Positions 22,534-53,100 of a stretch of DNA of 64,000 bases are shown piece after piece (the stretch's first letter is position 1; each line of letters starts with the position of its first letter). The notes under the pieces are model-generated. The model searched no databases and was not told the origin of the DNA. It saw only the letters and a list, made by a program, of their open reading frames with translations. The stretch comes from Acanthornis magna (lineage: Eukaryota; Chordata; Aves; Passeriformes; Acanthizidae). Both the position numbers and the translations under genes were made by a program. Location of the stretch: positions 62,001 through 126,000 of the forward strand of contig JAWUZG010000955.1 of NCBI GenBank assembly GCA_036785705.1. Direction: 5' to 3'.

Positions 22534-23226
22534 TTTGACAAATTCCCCCAAAATTTCGAGCTCTGGAAATTCCTAAACCTCCCCAAATCCTGACGAAATT
22601 CCCAAAAAAATTTGGGAATCATTTTGGAAAAATCCCAACCTCTTTTTCCCCTCCCCAAAATCTTCGTTTTCCACCCCAAAAAAACCCCACGAATAAACAC
22701 CCCAAAAAAAGCGATTTTTTATCCTTTTTCGATAAAATTTTTGAACCAAACCTCCCAAAATTTGGGATCTCTGACCCAAATTTGAACTTCCCAAATCCTG
22801 GAGATTTTTTCACTTCTTTTCCTTCCCAAAAATCTCATTTTCCACCCCAAAAAACACCCCAAAATGCAAATTTTTTCATTTTTCAACCAATTTTATTGAA
22901 CCAAACCTCCCAAAATTTGGGATCCCTGACCCAAATTTGGATTTCCCAAATCCTGGGGATTTTTTCACCTTTTTTCCCCTCCCAAAATTCACATTTTCCA
23001 CCCCAAAAAATCACCAAAAAATGCAAATTTTTTCATTTTCCAACCAATTTTACTGACCCAAACCTCCCAAAATTTGGGCTCCCTGACCCAAATTTGAACT
23101 TCCCAAATTCTGGAGATTTTTTCACCTTTTTTCCCTCCCAAAATTCACATTTTCCACCCCAAAATCCAACAGAAAATCACCAAAAAATCACCAAAAAAAT
23201 ACAATTTTTTTCATTTTCCAACACAT

Positions 23227-23232
23227 TTTATT
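23227..23232 (-). promoter_or_regulatory. COPS6: AATAAA polyadenylation signal, COPS6
   Basis: TTTATT on the + strand, AATAAA on the - strand, lies about 90 bases beyond the COPS6 stop. It is the first such signal downstream of the stop, so it is the likely cleavage signal. Further copies at 22892 and 22354 are parts of the same duplicated unit. Confidence 0.65.
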
Positions 23233-23322
23233 GACCCAAACCCCACGTATCTCACACCCCCCGAATCCTCTGACATTCCCCAATTTTTTAGGATAAATTT
23301 GGGATAAATTTGGGAATTTTTT

Positions 23323-27010
<3,688 letters not shown>

Positions 27011-28590
27011 AAATTTTTTGGTTTTTGGGTCTCTAAATATCCCAAAATTCAAAAATTTCCATCATTTTTTCACTTTTTGGGACCATTTTTTCAATTTTTT
27101 TCCAATTTTTTTTTGGTTTTTTCCCCCCGGGTTTTCTGACTCCCCCAGTTGAATTTCAGGCTCATTTTTTAGGATTTTGGTTCAAATTTTTTGAATTTTG
27201 GGTCTCAAAATACCCCAAAAATTTAAAAATCTGCCTATTTTAGAACCATTTTTTCCCAATTTTTTTGAATTTTTTCCGATTTTTGGGGTTTTTTCCCCCC
27301 CCATGTTTTCCCACCCCCCCCAGTTGAATTTCGGGCTCATTTTTGGGGATTTTGGGTCTCAAAATACCCAAAATTCAAAAATTTCCACCCCATTTTTTCC
27401 TCTTCTGGGACCATTTTTTGGGGATTTTTCAGATTTTTTTCAATTTTTTTCCAATTTTTTTGGGGTTTTTTCCCCCCCAGGTTTTCCCACCCCCCCAGTT
27501 GAATTCTGGGCTCATTTTTTGGGATTTTGGGTCAAATTTTTGCATTTTTTGAGCTCAACAAACCCCAAATTTCAAAAATTCCCCACTTTCAGAACCAATT
27601 TTTGGGATTTTTTTCAAATTTTTTTGGATTTTTTAGGGATTTTTTTTCCCCCCTGGGTTTTCCCACCCCCCCAGTTGAATTTCGGGCTCATTTTTTAGGA
27701 TTTTGGGTCAAACTTTTTGGGTTTTGGGTCTCTAAATATCCCAAAATTCAAAAATTTCCATCATTTTTTCACTTTTTGGGACCATTTTTTCAATTTTTTT
27801 CCGATTTTTTTTTGGTTTTTTGCCCCCCCGGGTTTTCTGACTCCCCCAGTTGAATTTCAGGCTCATTTTTTAGGATTTTGGGTCAAATTTCTTGAATTTT
27901 GGGTCTCAAAATACCCCAAAAATTTAAAAATCTGCCTATTTTAGAACCATTTTTTCCCAATTTTTTTGAATTTTTTCCGATTTTTGGGGTTTTTTCCCCC
28001 CCCATGTTTTCCCACCCCCCCCAGTTGAATTTCAGGCTCATTTTTTTGGATTTTGGGTCTCAAAATACCCAAAATTCAAAAATTTCCACCCCATTTTTTT
28101 CCTCTTCTGGGACCATTTTTCGGGGATTTTTCAGATTTTTTTCAATTTTTTTCCAATTTTTTCGGGGTTTTTTCCCCCCCATGTTTTCTGACCCCCCCAG
28201 TTGAATTCTGGGCTCATTTTTTAGGATTTTGGGTCAAATTTCTTGAATTTTGGGTCTCTAAATACCCCAAAATTTCAAAAATTCCCCACTTTTAAAACCA
28301 ATTTCTGGGATTTTTTTTTTTATTTTTTCCAAATTTTTTGGGGTTTTTTTGCCCCCCAGGTTTTCCCACCCCCCCAGTTGAATTTTGGGCTCATTTTTTA
28401 GGATTTTGGGTCTCAAAACACCCAAAATTCAAGAATTTTCCCCCTTTTTTGAACCATTTTTTCTCTTTTTTTCCCTTTTTTTTCAAATTTTTTCCAATTT
28501 TTTCGGGGTTTTTCCCCCCCCGGGTTTTCCCACCCCCCCCAGTTGAATTCTGGGCTCATTTTTTTGGATTTTGGGGTATTTTTCGGGGAG
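27011..28590 (-). repeat. ~176-bp tandem array in COPS6 intron
   Basis: The marker CCCAGTTGAATT recurs at about 27144, 27320, 27495, 27670, 27846, 28021, 28197, 28374 and 28539, a steady period of 175-177 bp. Each unit includes TTTTCCCACCCCCCCAG, CTCATTTTTTAGGATTTTGG and ATACCCAAAATTCAAAAATT. A pair-wise higher order is suggested: the unit at ~27150-27320 resembles that at ~27850-28020. No exon sequence is captured here. Confidence 0.9.
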
Positions 28591-28598
28591 TTTCTCAC

Positions 28599-28699
28599 GT
28601 CGTAGAAATCGGTCTTGAACTTGTCGGTGCTGAGCACAGGCAGGCAATGGCAGAGCGCGCAGGCCTCGCGCAGGATCTCGTGGTTGAAGGGAACTTCGC
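28599..28699 (-). CDS. COPS6: COPS6 exon ([20 protein letters not shown]...FYD)
   Basis: The exon is 101 nt on the - strand after CCAAAATTCAG. Two bases complete Gly, then [33 protein letters not shown] and donor GTGAGA. Near-perfect match to vertebrate CSN6 C-terminal region, with ACALCHC where I recall AYALCHC in human. Its first 30 bases and acceptor are copied four times upstream (29005-30099). The - strand frame stays open on both sides into the intron, which is an effect of stop-poor repeats. Confidence 0.97.
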
Positions 28700-30900
28700 C
28701 TGAATTTTGGGGCGAAAAAAGCAAAATTTGGCGTCGGGGATGTGAAAAATGGAATCGGCGACCCCAAAAACCCCCGGGACCCGAAAATTGATCAAAAAAA
28801 CCCAAAAAAAATGCCCAAAAATGTCAAAAATTCTGAAAAAAATTCCCTTAAAATCCAAAAAAAATCACTCAAAAAAAGCCCAAAAATTCACTCAAAAATT
28901 CCATCAAAAATGCCCAAAATATTCTCTTGAAAATCGCCAAAAATTCACTCAAAAATCCCAAAAAATTCACTTAAAAATTGTAAGAAAATTCACTAAAAAT
29001 TGACTCAGGATCTCGTGGTTGAAGGGAACTTCGCCTGAATTTGGGGCGAAAAAAGCAAAATTTGGGGTCGGGGATGTCAAAAATGGAATCGGCGACCCCA
29101 AAAACCCCCGGGAGCAAAAAAATTTTTAAAAAATGCCCAAAAATTGATAAAAAATCGTCAAAAATCCTTAAAAAATTCACTTAAAAATCCTCAAAAATTC
29201 ACTCAAAAAAGCCAAAAAATTCCCCCAAAAATTAATTTCAAAATCCCCAAAAATTCACTCAAAAAAGCACAAAAATCCACTCCAAAAAGATCAAAAATTC
29301 ACTCAAAAAAGCACAAAAATTCACTCAAAAATTACCAAAAATTCATTAAAAATCGACTCAGGATCTCGTGGTTGAAGGGAACTTCGCCTGAATTTTGGGG
29401 CGAAAAAAGCAAAATTTGGGGTCGGGGATGTGAAAAATGGAATCGGCGACCCCAAAAACCCCCGGGACCCGAAAATTGATCAAAAAACCCCAAAAAAATT
29501 ACTCAAAAAAGCTCAAAATTGCTCAAAAATTTCCTCAAAAATCCCCAAAAATTCACTCAAAAATTCACTCAAAAAAGCCAAAAATTCCCCCAAAAATTCA
29601 TTCCAAAAACCCCAAAAATTCACTCAAAAATTAAAAAAAATTTCACTCAAAAAAGATCAAAAATTCACTCAAGAAAGCACAAAAATTCATTCAAGAATTG
29701 TCAAAAATTCACAAAGAATCGACTCAGGATCTCGTGGTTGAAGGGAACTTCGCCTGAATTTTGGGGGGAAAAAAGCAAAATTTGGGGTCGGGGATGTGAA
29801 AATTAAAATCGGCGACCCCAAAAACCCCCGGGACCCCAAAATTGATCAAAAAACCCCAACAAAATTACCCAAAAAAGCTCAAAATTGCTCAAAAATTTCC
29901 TCAAAAATCAAAAAAAATTCATTCAAAAATTCACTCAAAAAAGCCCAAGAATTCACTCTAAAAAGCCAAAAAATTAACTCAAAAATTCGTTCCAAAATCC
30001 CAAAAATTCACTCAAAAAAGCACAAAAATTCATTCAAGAATTGTCAAAAAAATTCACTAAAAATCGACTCAGGATCTCGTGGTTGAAGGGAACTTCGCCT
30101 GAATTTGGGGCGAAAAAAGCAAAATTTGGGGTCGGGGATGTCAAAAATGGAATCGGCGACCCCAAAAACCCCCGGGACCCGAAAATTGATCAAAAAACCC
30201 CAAAAAAATTACCCAAAAAAGCTCAAAATTGCTCAAAAATTTCCTCAAAAATCCCAAAAAATTCATTCAAAAATTCACTCAAAAAAGCCAAAAATTCCCC
30301 CAAAAATTCATTTCAAAAACCCCAAAAATTCACTCAAAAAAGCACAAAAATTCACTCAAAAATTACCCAAAAATTCCTGGAAAAATACCCTGAAAATTCA
30401 CTTTAAAAAGCCCAAAAATACACAGAAAAATACCCTAAAATTCACTGAAAAATATCCTAAAATTCACTCAAAAAAGCCCAAAAATTCCCTGAAAAATTCC
30501 CAAAAATTCACTTGAAAATCCCCAAAAATTTACTCAAAAATCCCCAAAAATTCCCTCAAAAAAATGCAAAAAATTCACTCAGAAAACCCTAAAAATTCAC
30601 GCTAAAAAGCCCAAAATTTCACTTAATAATTCCTGCAAAAATTCATTCCAAAATGCCCAAAAATTCACTCCAAAATTTCCCCAAAATTCACTCAAAAATT
30701 ACCCAAAAATTCACTAAAAATTACCCAAAAATTTACTCAAAAATCCCAAAAAATTCACTCAAAAATCCAAAAAAATTTACTCAAAAATCAAAAAAAATTC
30801 CCTCAAAAAACCCAAAAAAATCACTCAAAAATTACCTAAAAATTCACTAAAAAATTATCCTAAAAATTCACTGAACAATCGTCAAAAATCCCCGAAAAAT
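28700..30900 (-). repeat. ~350-bp repeats with four copies of a COPS6 exon 5' edge
   Basis: Exon-edge copies (coding [10 protein letters not shown]) lie at 29005-29034, 29359-29388, 29725-29754 and 30070-30099, spaced 354, 366 and 345 bp, each with TTCAG acceptor and a conserved GATCAAAAAACCCC-rich spacer. In each the match stops at the same point, where CTGCGC becomes CTGAGT, so all descend from one founding junction. From 30110 to 30900 only the AAAAATTCACTCAAAAA spacer motif continues. Confidence 0.92.
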
Positions 30901-38040
<7,140 letters not shown>

Positions 38041-39084
38041 AAGGTCAGGTAACCCCAAAAAATAAAAAAAAAACCAAAAAATTCCAATTAAAATAAAAAT
38101 TAATTCCACCCTAAAATAATTCCCCAAAATTCCCCAAATTTCCCCAAATTCCCCAATTTTCCCCAAATTTTCCCCAAATTTCCCCAAAAATTCCCCAAAT
38201 TTTCCCCAAATTTTCCCCAAAATTCCCCAAATTTTCCCAAAATTCCCCAAATTTTCCCCAAATTCCCAAAAATTCCCCAGATTTTCCCCAAAATTCCCCA
38301 AATTTCCCCAAATTTCCCAAAATTTTCCCAAAATTCCCCAAATTTTCCCCAAATTCCCAAAAATTCCCCAGATTTTCCCCAAAATTCCCCAAATTTCCCC
38401 CAAATTTCCCCAAATTTTCCCAAAATTCCCCAAATTTCCCAAATTTTCCCCAAAATTCCCCAAATTTCCCCAAATTTCAAAAAAAATTCCCCAAATTTTC
38501 CCAAATTTTCCCCAAAATTCCCCAAATTTTTCCCAAAATTCCCCAAATTTTCCCAAATTTTCCAAATTTTCCCTAATTTTCCCCAAAATTCCCCAAATTC
38601 CCCAAATTTCCCCAAAATTCCCCAAATTTTCCCAAAATTCCCCAAATTTCCCCAAAATTCCCCAAATTTCCCCAAAATTCCCCAAAATTCCCCAAATTTC
38701 CCCAAATTTTCCCCAAATTTCCCCAAATTTTCCCCAAATTTCCCCTAATTTTCCCTGAATTTCCCCAAAATTCCCCAAATTTTCCCCAAATTTCCCCAAA
38801 ATTCCCCAAATTTCCCCAAAATTCCCCAAATTTTCCCCAAATTTCCCCAAATTTTCCCCAAATTTCCCCAAATTTTCCCCAAAATTCCCCAAATTTCCCC
38901 AAATTTTCCCCAAATTTTCCCCAAAATTCCCCAAATTTCCCCAAAATTCCCCAAATTTCCCCAAATTTTCCCCAAATTTCCCCAAATTTTCCCCAAATTT
39001 TCCCCAAATTTCCCCAAATTTTCCCAAAATTCCCCAAATTTCCCCAAATTTCCCCAAAATTTCCCAAATTTTCCCCAATCTGAC
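38041..39084 (-). repeat. 12-13-bp CCCCAAATTTTCC microsatellite-like array
   Basis: From about 38105 to 39080 the sequence is almost purely CCCCAAATTTCCCCAAAATT with unit lengths of 11-13. On the - strand it is GGGGAAATTTGG, and the frame of the adjacent COPS6 exon runs into it without a stop for more than 300 codons, giving Gly/Phe/Glu/Asn-rich low-complexity sequence such as GKFGEIWGILGKFGE. It directly follows the exon donor at 39084. Confidence 0.93.
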
Positions 39085-39132
39085 CTCTCCGTTGATGATG
39101 TCGATCACAGACTCGAAAACGCTCACCGGGAG
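39085..39132 (-). CDS. COPS6: COPS6 exon (LPVSVFESVIDIINGE)
   Basis: This 48-nt, phase 0-0 exon on the - strand, after TATTTTTCAG, encodes the MPN-domain segment LPVSVFESVIDIINGE, identical to human as far as I recall it. The donor is GTCAGA, weaker than the GTGAGN of neighbouring exons. Because it is a multiple of three, skipping would keep the frame. Flanks are pure minisatellite on both sides. Confidence 0.96.
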
Positions 39133-41704
39133 CTGAAAAATAATAAAAAAAAAAATTAATTTCGGGTTAAATCTTAAATTTTGGGGTTCAAAATCCAAAA
39201 ATTGTGAGATTTGATCCCGAAAATTTGGGATTTGACCCAAAAATCTAAGATTTTGCTAAAAAATTTGGGATTTTGACCCCAAAATTTAATATTTTGCTAA
39301 AAAATTTGGGGTTTTGCCCAAAAATTTGGGATTTTGACCTAAAAATTTGGGATTTGACCCAAAAATTTAAGATTTTGCTAAAAATTTTGGGATTTTGACC
39401 TAAAAATTTGGGATTTTTACCCAAAAATTCAAGATTTTGCTAAAATATTTGGGATTTTACCAAAAAAATTTGAGATTTGACCCAAAAATTTAAGATTTTG
39501 CTAAAAAATTTGGGATTTTGACCCAAAAATTTAAGATTTTGCTAAAAATTTTAGGATTTTGACCCAAAAATTTAAGATTTTGCTAAAAAATTTGGGGTTT
39601 TGCCCAAAAATTTGGGATTTTGACCCAAAAATTTAAAATTTTGCTAAAAATTTTAGGATTTTGACCCAAAAATTTAGGATTTTGACCCAAAAATTTGAGA
39701 TTTGACCCAAAAATTTAAGATTTTGCTAAAAATTTTAGGATTTTGACCCAAAAATTTAGGATTTTGACGCAAAAATTTGGGATTTGACGCAAAAATTTAA
39801 GATTTTGCTAAAAAATTCGGGGTTTTGCCCAAAAATTTGGGATTTTGACCCAACAATTTGAGATTTTGACCCAAAAATTAAAGATTTTGCTAAAAGATCT
39901 GGGATTTTACAAAAAAAGTTTGGGATTTTGACCCAAAAATTTAAGGTTTTGCTAAAAAATTGGGGTTTTGCCCAAGAAATTTGAGGATTTTGACCCAAAA
40001 ATTAGAAATTTGACTGAAAAATTTAAGATTTTGCTAAAAAATTTGGGGTTTTGACCCAAAAATTTGGGATTTGACCCAAAAATTTAAGATTTTGCTAAAA
40101 AATTTGGGGTTTTGCCCAAAAATTTGGGATTTTGACCTAAAAATTTAAAATTTTGCTAAAAATTTTAGGATTTTGACCCAAAAATTTAGGATTTTGATGC
40201 AAAAATTTGGGATTTGACCCAAAAATTTAAGATTCTGCTAAAAATTTTGGGATTTTGACCTAAAAATTTGGGATTTTTACCCAAAAATTCAAGATTTTGC
40301 TAAAATATTTGGGATTTTACCAAAAAAAACTTGAGATTTGACCCAAAAATTTAAGATTTTGCTAAAAAATTTGGGATTTTGACCCAAAAATTTAAGATTT
40401 TGCTAAAAAATTTGAGATTTTGACCCAAAAATTTGGGATTTTGACCCAAAAATTTAAAATTTTGCTAAAAATTTTAGGATTTTGACCCAAAAATTTAGGA
40501 TTTTGATGCAAAAATTTGGGATTTGACCCAAAAATTTAAGATTTTGCTAACAATTTTGGGATTTTGCCCAAGAAATTTGAGGATTTTGACCCAAAAATTT
40601 GAGATTTTGACCCAAAAATTTAAGATTCTGCTAAAAAATTTGGGATTTTACCAAAAAAATTTGGGATTTTTGACCCAAAAATTTGGGATTTTGACCCAAA
40701 AATTTAAGATTTTGCTAAAATATTTGGGATTTTACCAAAAAAATTTGAGATTTGACCCAAAAATTTAAGATTTTGCTAAAAATTTTAGGATTTTGACCCA
40801 AAAATTTAGGATTTTGATGCAAAAATTTGGGATTTGACCCAAAAATTTAAGATTTTGCTAAAAAATTTAGGATTTTGCCCAAAATTTGGGTCTTTTTCCC
40901 CAAAACTTTGGGATTTTCCCCCAAATTTGGGTATTTTAACCCCAAAAATTTCAGATTTTGCCCAAAATTTGAGGATTTTTCCCCAAAATTTCAGGATTTT
41001 CCTCCAAATTTCAGAATTTTGCCCCAAAAATTTTGGATTTCGCCCAAAATTTGGGTTTTTTTCCCCAAAATTTAAGGATTTTCCTCCAAATTTCAGAATT
41101 TGGCCCCAAAATTTTCAGATTTTCCCCAAAATTTGAGGATTTTTCCCCAAAATTTCAGGATTTTCCTCCAAATTTCAGAATTTTGACCCCAAAATTTCAG
41201 ATTTTGCCCAAAACTTGAGGATTTTTCCCCAAAACTTTGAGATGTTGACCCAAATTTGAGGATTCAACCCCAAAATTTCATATTTTAACCCCAAAAATTT
41301 TAGGATTTTGCTCAAAATTTGAGGATTTTTCCCCAAAATTTAAGGATTTTCCTCCAAATTCCAGAATTTTGACCCCAAAAATTTTGGATTTTGCCCAAAA
41401 TTTGGGTTTTTTTCCCCAAAATTTAAGGATTTTCCTCCAAATTTCAGAATTTGGCCCCAAAAATTTCAGATTTTGCCCAAAATTTGGGCATTTTTCCCCA
41501 AAACTTAGAGATGTTGACCCAAATTTGAGGATTCAACCCCAAAATTTCATATTTTAACCCCAAAAAGTTTCAGATTTTGCCCAAAATTTGAGGATTTTTC
41601 CCCAAAATTTAAGGATTTTCCCCCAAATTTCAGAATTTTGACCCCAAAAATTTAGGATTTTGCCCAAAATTTGTGTTTTTTTCCCCAAATTCGGCGTCAC
41701 TCAC
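39133..41704 (-). repeat. AAAAATTTAAGATTTTGCTAAAA repeat in COPS6 intron
   Basis: Units of 37-45 bp combine GGGATTTTGACCCAAAAATT and AAGATTTTGCTAAAAAATTT. From about 40890 to 41690 a related second form appears (CCCCAAAATTTCAGGATTTT, CCTCCAAATTTCAGAATTTT). Blocks of about 200-460 bp recur, for example the 41040-41200 form at ~41390-41500. No exon copy is present. Confidence 0.9.
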
Positions 41705-41767
41705 GTCGGTGTGTTTGGTCATTGGGTTGAGCTTCAGGAACAGAGGACTCTCGATGATCTCACAAAC
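41705..41767 (-). CDS. COPS6: COPS6 exon ([15 protein letters not shown]...KHTD)
   Basis: This 63-nt, phase 0-0 exon on the - strand, after TTTTTTTTTAG, reads [15 protein letters not shown] then MTKHTD, with donor GTGAGT. It matches the CSN6 MPN domain without visible change. Two short copies of its 5' edge lie upstream at 41939-41958 and 42135-42166. Confidence 0.97.
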
Positions 41768-48815
<7,048 letters not shown>

Positions 48816-50057
48816 TTCGCCCAAATTTTTTCCAAATTCTCCCAAATTTTTTCAGAATTCCCAAAAACTCAAAATTCAAAAAAAATTCCCAAAAATTACA
48901 AAAATTCTCCCCAAAATTCCAAAAAATCTCTCCAAAATCTCCTCGAAATCCTCGCAATATCTCTCGAAAATGACTTATATTTCCCCCAAAATTGCTCATA
49001 ACTTCCCCAAATTTGCTCCAAATCGCCCCAAATTTTTTCCAGAATTTCCAAAAATCTCAAAATTCCCAAAAAAATTCCCAAAAATCCCAAAAATTCTCCC
49101 CAAAATTCCCAAAAATCTCTCCAAAATCTCCTTGAAATCTTGAAATCCTCGCAAATTCGCTTCTGTTTCCCCAAATTTGCTCATAACTCCCCCAAACTTA
49201 CTCCAAATCACCCCACATTTTTTCCAGAATTCCCAAAATCTCAACATTCCCAAAAAATTCCCAAAAATCCCAAAAATTCTCCCAAAATTCCCAAGAATCC
49301 CTCCAAAATTCCCTTAAAATCTCCTCGAAACTCTCCGAAAATCTCTCAAAATCTCCTCAATTCCCCAAAATTGCTCATAACTTCCCCAAATTTTTTCCAA
49401 ATTGTCCCAAATTTTTTCCAGAATTCCCAGAAATCCCAAAATTCCCAAAATTCCTGAAAATTCCATCCAAATCCCTCCAAAATTCCCAAAAAATCTCTCC
49501 AAAATCTCCCTGAAATCTCCTGGAAATCCTCCCCAAATTGCCTCGATTTTCCCCCAAATTCGCTCATAATTTCCCCAAATTTGCTGATAACTTCCCCAAA
49601 TTTGCTCCAAATTGTCCCAAATTTTTTGCAGAATTCCCTGAATTCCCAAATATCCCAAAAATCTCTCCCAAATCCTCCTGAAATCCCAAAAATTCCCCCA
49701 AAATCAGCTCAAAATCCTCTCGAAATCCTCCAAAAATGCCTCGAAAATCACCTCTAGCTCCCCCAAATTTGCTCATAATTTCCCCAAATTTTTTCCAATT
49801 CGTCCCAAATTTTTTCCAGAATTCCCTGAATTCCTCAAAATTCCCAAAATCCTCCCGCAATTCCTAAAAAATCCATCCAAAATTCCCAAAAATCCTCCAA
49901 AATCCCCTTCAAATCCTCCAAAAATGCGTCGAAAATCACCTCTAGCTCCCCCAAATTTGCTCATAATTTCCCCAAATTTTCTCCAAATCGTCCCAAATTT
50001 TTTCTGGACCTTCCAGACTCCCCAAATTTCCCAAAAATTCCCCAAATTTCCACTCAC
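48816..50057 (-). repeat. CCCAAATTTGCTCATAACT repeat, exon-free start of the 49-64 kb array family
   Basis: Words such as CCCCAAATTTTTTCCAGAATT and TTGCTCATAACTTCCCCAAA match the spacer of the large array to the right, but no exon copy is present left of 50058. Strand composition switches abruptly near 48800-48815 from C-free to G-free on the + strand. Confidence 0.88.
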
Positions 50058-50106
50058 ACTGCTCCTCCTTGGTGTAGTAGCACTCCTTGTCGATGAGCAC
50101 GTGGCC
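50058..50106 (-). CDS. COPS6: COPS6 exon, 49 nt (GHVLIDKECYYTKEEQ), presumed authentic copy
   Basis: On the - strand, after GGAGGAGTTCAG, sixteen codons GHVLIDKECYYTKEEQ plus one base (T) precede donor GTGAGT. T joins TC of the next exon to make Phe, giving EEQ-F-KQVF as in CSN6. Of 25 nearly identical copies, this is the only one that codes Asp in LIDKE, as in human CSN6; all others have LIAKE. It is also the copy nearest the downstream exon, so I take it as the functional one. At 49 nt, extra inclusion of one or two copies would shift the frame. The upstream exons (about 95 residues) lie beyond 64000. Confidence 0.85.
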
Positions 50107-53100
50107 CTGAACTCCTCCCAAAATCGCTTCCATTTCCCCCAAATTTGCACTCAAATTTCCCCAAATTTCCTCCAAATCCTCCAAATTCCACTCAAATCGC
50201 CCCAAATCTTTCCAGAATTCTGAAAAATCCCAAATTCCCCCAAAAATCCCAAAATTCCAAAAGTTCTCCCAAAATTCCCCCAAAATCAGCTCAAAATCCT
50301 CTCGAAATCCTTGCAAAATCTCTCGAAAATGACTTCTATTTCCCCAAATTTGCTCGTAACTGCCCAAATTTGCTCCAAATCACCCCAAATTTTTTCCAGA
50401 ATTTCCAAAAAACTCAAAATTCCAAAAATCCCAAAAATTCTCCCAAAATTCCCAAAAATCCCTCCAAAATCCCATCAAAATCTCCTCGAAACTCTCCGAA
50501 AATCTCTCAAAAATCTCCTCAATTCCCCCAAAATTGCTCATAACTCCCCAAATTTTTTCCAAATTCTCCCAAATTTTTTCTGGACCTTCCCAAATCCCCA
50601 AATTTCCCAAAAATTTCCCAAATTTCCACTCACACTGCTCCTCCTTGCTGCAGTAGCACTCCTTGGCGATGAGCACGTGGCCCTGAACTCCTCCCAAAAT
50701 CGCTTCCATTTCCCCCAAATTTGCACTCAAATTTCCCCAAATTCCACTCAAATCTTCCAAATTTTTTCAGGAAGTCTTAAACTTTTCCAGGACATCCCAA
50801 ACTTTCTCAAAATTTCCCAAAAATTCCCCCAAAGTCAGCTCAAAATCCCCTAAAAATTCTCTCAAAATCTTCGCAAAATCTCTCGAAAATCGCTTCCAGT
50901 TCCCCCAAAATTGCCTCTATTTCCCCCAAAATTGCTCATAACTCCCCCAAATTTTTTCCAAATCGCCCCAAATTTTTTCCAGAATTCCCTGAATTCCTCA
51001 AAATTCCCAAAATCCTCCCCGCAATTCCTAAAAAATCCATCCAAAATTCCCAAAAATCCTCCAAAATCCCCTTCAAATCCTCCAAAAATGCGTCGAAAAT
51101 CGCCTCTAACTCCCCCAAATTTGCTCATAACTCCCCCAAATTTTCTCCAAATCGTCCCCAAATTTTTTCTGGACCTTCCCAAATCCCCAAATTTCCAAAA
51201 ATTTCCCAAATTTCCACTCACACTGCTCCTCCTTGGTGCAGTAGCACTCCTTGGCGATGAGCACGTGGACACCCAAGCCTCCCAAAATTGCTTTGATTTT
51301 CCCCAAATTCCTTCAAATTCCACTCAAATTCCCCCAAATTCCACTCCAATCTTCCCAAATCTTTCAGAATCCTGAAAAATCCCAAAATTCCCCAAAAAAA
51401 TCCCCAAAATTCCCTCCAAAATCCTCCTGAAATCCCAAAAATCTCTCCAAAATCTCCTTGAAATCTCCTTGAAATCCTCGCAAATTCGCTTCTGTTTCCC
51501 CAAATTCGCTCATAATTTCCCCAAACTTGTTCCAAATCGCCCCAAATTTTTTCCAGAATTCCCTGAATTCCTCAAAATTCCCAAAATCCTCCCGCAATTC
51601 CTAAAAAATCCATCCAAAATTCCCAAAAATCCCTCCAAAATCCCCTTCAAATCCTCCAAAAATGCGTCGAAAATCACCTCTAACTCCCCCAAAATTGCTC
51701 ATAATTTCCCCAAATTTTTTCCAAATCGCCCAAATTTTTTCTGGACCTTCCAAATCCCCAAATTTCCCAAAAATTCCGGAATTTTCCACTCACACTGCTC
51801 CTCCTTGGTGTAGTAGTACTCCTTGGCGATGAGCACGTGGCCCTGAACTCCTCCCAAAATCGCTTCCATTTCCCCAAATTTGCACTCAAATTTCCCCAAA
51901 TTTCCTCCAAATCCTCCCAAATTCCACTCAAATCTTCCCAAATTCCACTCAAATCGCCCCAAATCTTTCCAGAATTCTGAAAAATCCCAAAATTCCCCCA
52001 AAAATCCCAAAATTCCAAAAGTTCTCCCAAAATTCCCCCAAAATCAGCTCAAAATCCTCTCGAAATCCTTGCAAAATCTCTCGAAAATGACTTCTATTTC
52101 CCCCAAATTTGCTCGTAACTGCCCCAAATTTGCTCCAAATCGCCCCAAATTTTTTCCAGAATTTCCAAAAAACTCAAAATTCCAAAAATCCCAAAAATTC
52201 TCCAAAATTCCAAAAAAACCCTCCAAAATCCCATCAAAATCTCCTCGAAACTCTCCGAAAATCTCTCAAAAATCGCCTCTAACTCCCCCAAAATTGCCTC
52301 TATTTTCCCCAAATTTTTTCCAAATTCTCCCAAATTTTTTCTGGACCTTCCCAAATCCCCAAATTTCCCGAAAAACCCCAAAATTTGGACTCACACTGCT
52401 CCTCCTTGGTGCAGTAGCACTCCTTGGCGATGAGCACGTGGCCCTGAACTCCTCCCAAAATCGCTTCCATTTCCCCCAAATTTGCACTCAAATTTCCCCA
52501 AATTCCACTCAAATCTTCCCAAATTTTTTCAGGAAGTCTTAAACTTTTCCAGGACATCCCAAACTTTCTCAAAATTTCCCAAAAATTCCCCAAAGTCAGC
52601 TCAAAATCCCCTAAAAATTCTCTCAAAATCTTCGCAAAATCTCTCGAAATCGCTTCCAGTTCCCCCAAAATTGCCTCTATTTCCCCAAAATTGCTCATAA
52701 CTCCCCAAATTTTTTCCAAATCGCCCCAAATTTTTTCCAGAATTCCCTGAATTCCTCAAAATTCCCAAAATCCTCCCGCAATTCCTAAAAAATCCATCCA
52801 AAATTCCCAAAAATCCCTCCAAAATCCCCTTCAAATCCTCCAAAAATGCGTCGAAAATCACCTCTAACTCCCCCAAAATTGCTCATAATTTCCCCAAATT
52901 TTTTCCAAATCGTCCCAAATTTTTTCTGGACCTTCCCAAATCCCCAAATTTCCCAAAAATTTCCCAAATTTCCACTCACACTGCTCCTCCTTGGTGCAGT
53001 AGCACTCCTTGGCGATGAGCACGTGGACACCCAAGCCTCCCAAAATTGCTTTGATTTTCCCAAATTCCTTCAAATTCCACTCAAATTCCCCCAAATTCCA

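Larger units (their letters stand above)
21981..23322 (-). repeat. COPS6 3' flank: ~155-180-bp repeats with duplicated poly(A) region
   Basis: Units contain CCAAATTTGGATTTCCCAAA, CCTGGAGATTTTTTCAC and a poly(A)-signal-bearing piece CCAACCAATTTTATTGACCC. TTTATT (AATAAA on the - strand) occurs at 22354, 22892 and 23227, while the unit near 23045 has TTTACT. About 190 bp including the end of the coding region is duplicated (22340-22533 versus 23215-23385). Confidence 0.85.

Noticed and set aside
20880..23322. A small gene or non-coding RNA between MCM7 and COPS6
   Set aside because: Only short simple repeats and duplicated gene-end sequence are present, with no promoter, conserved frame or structured RNA that I can recognise.
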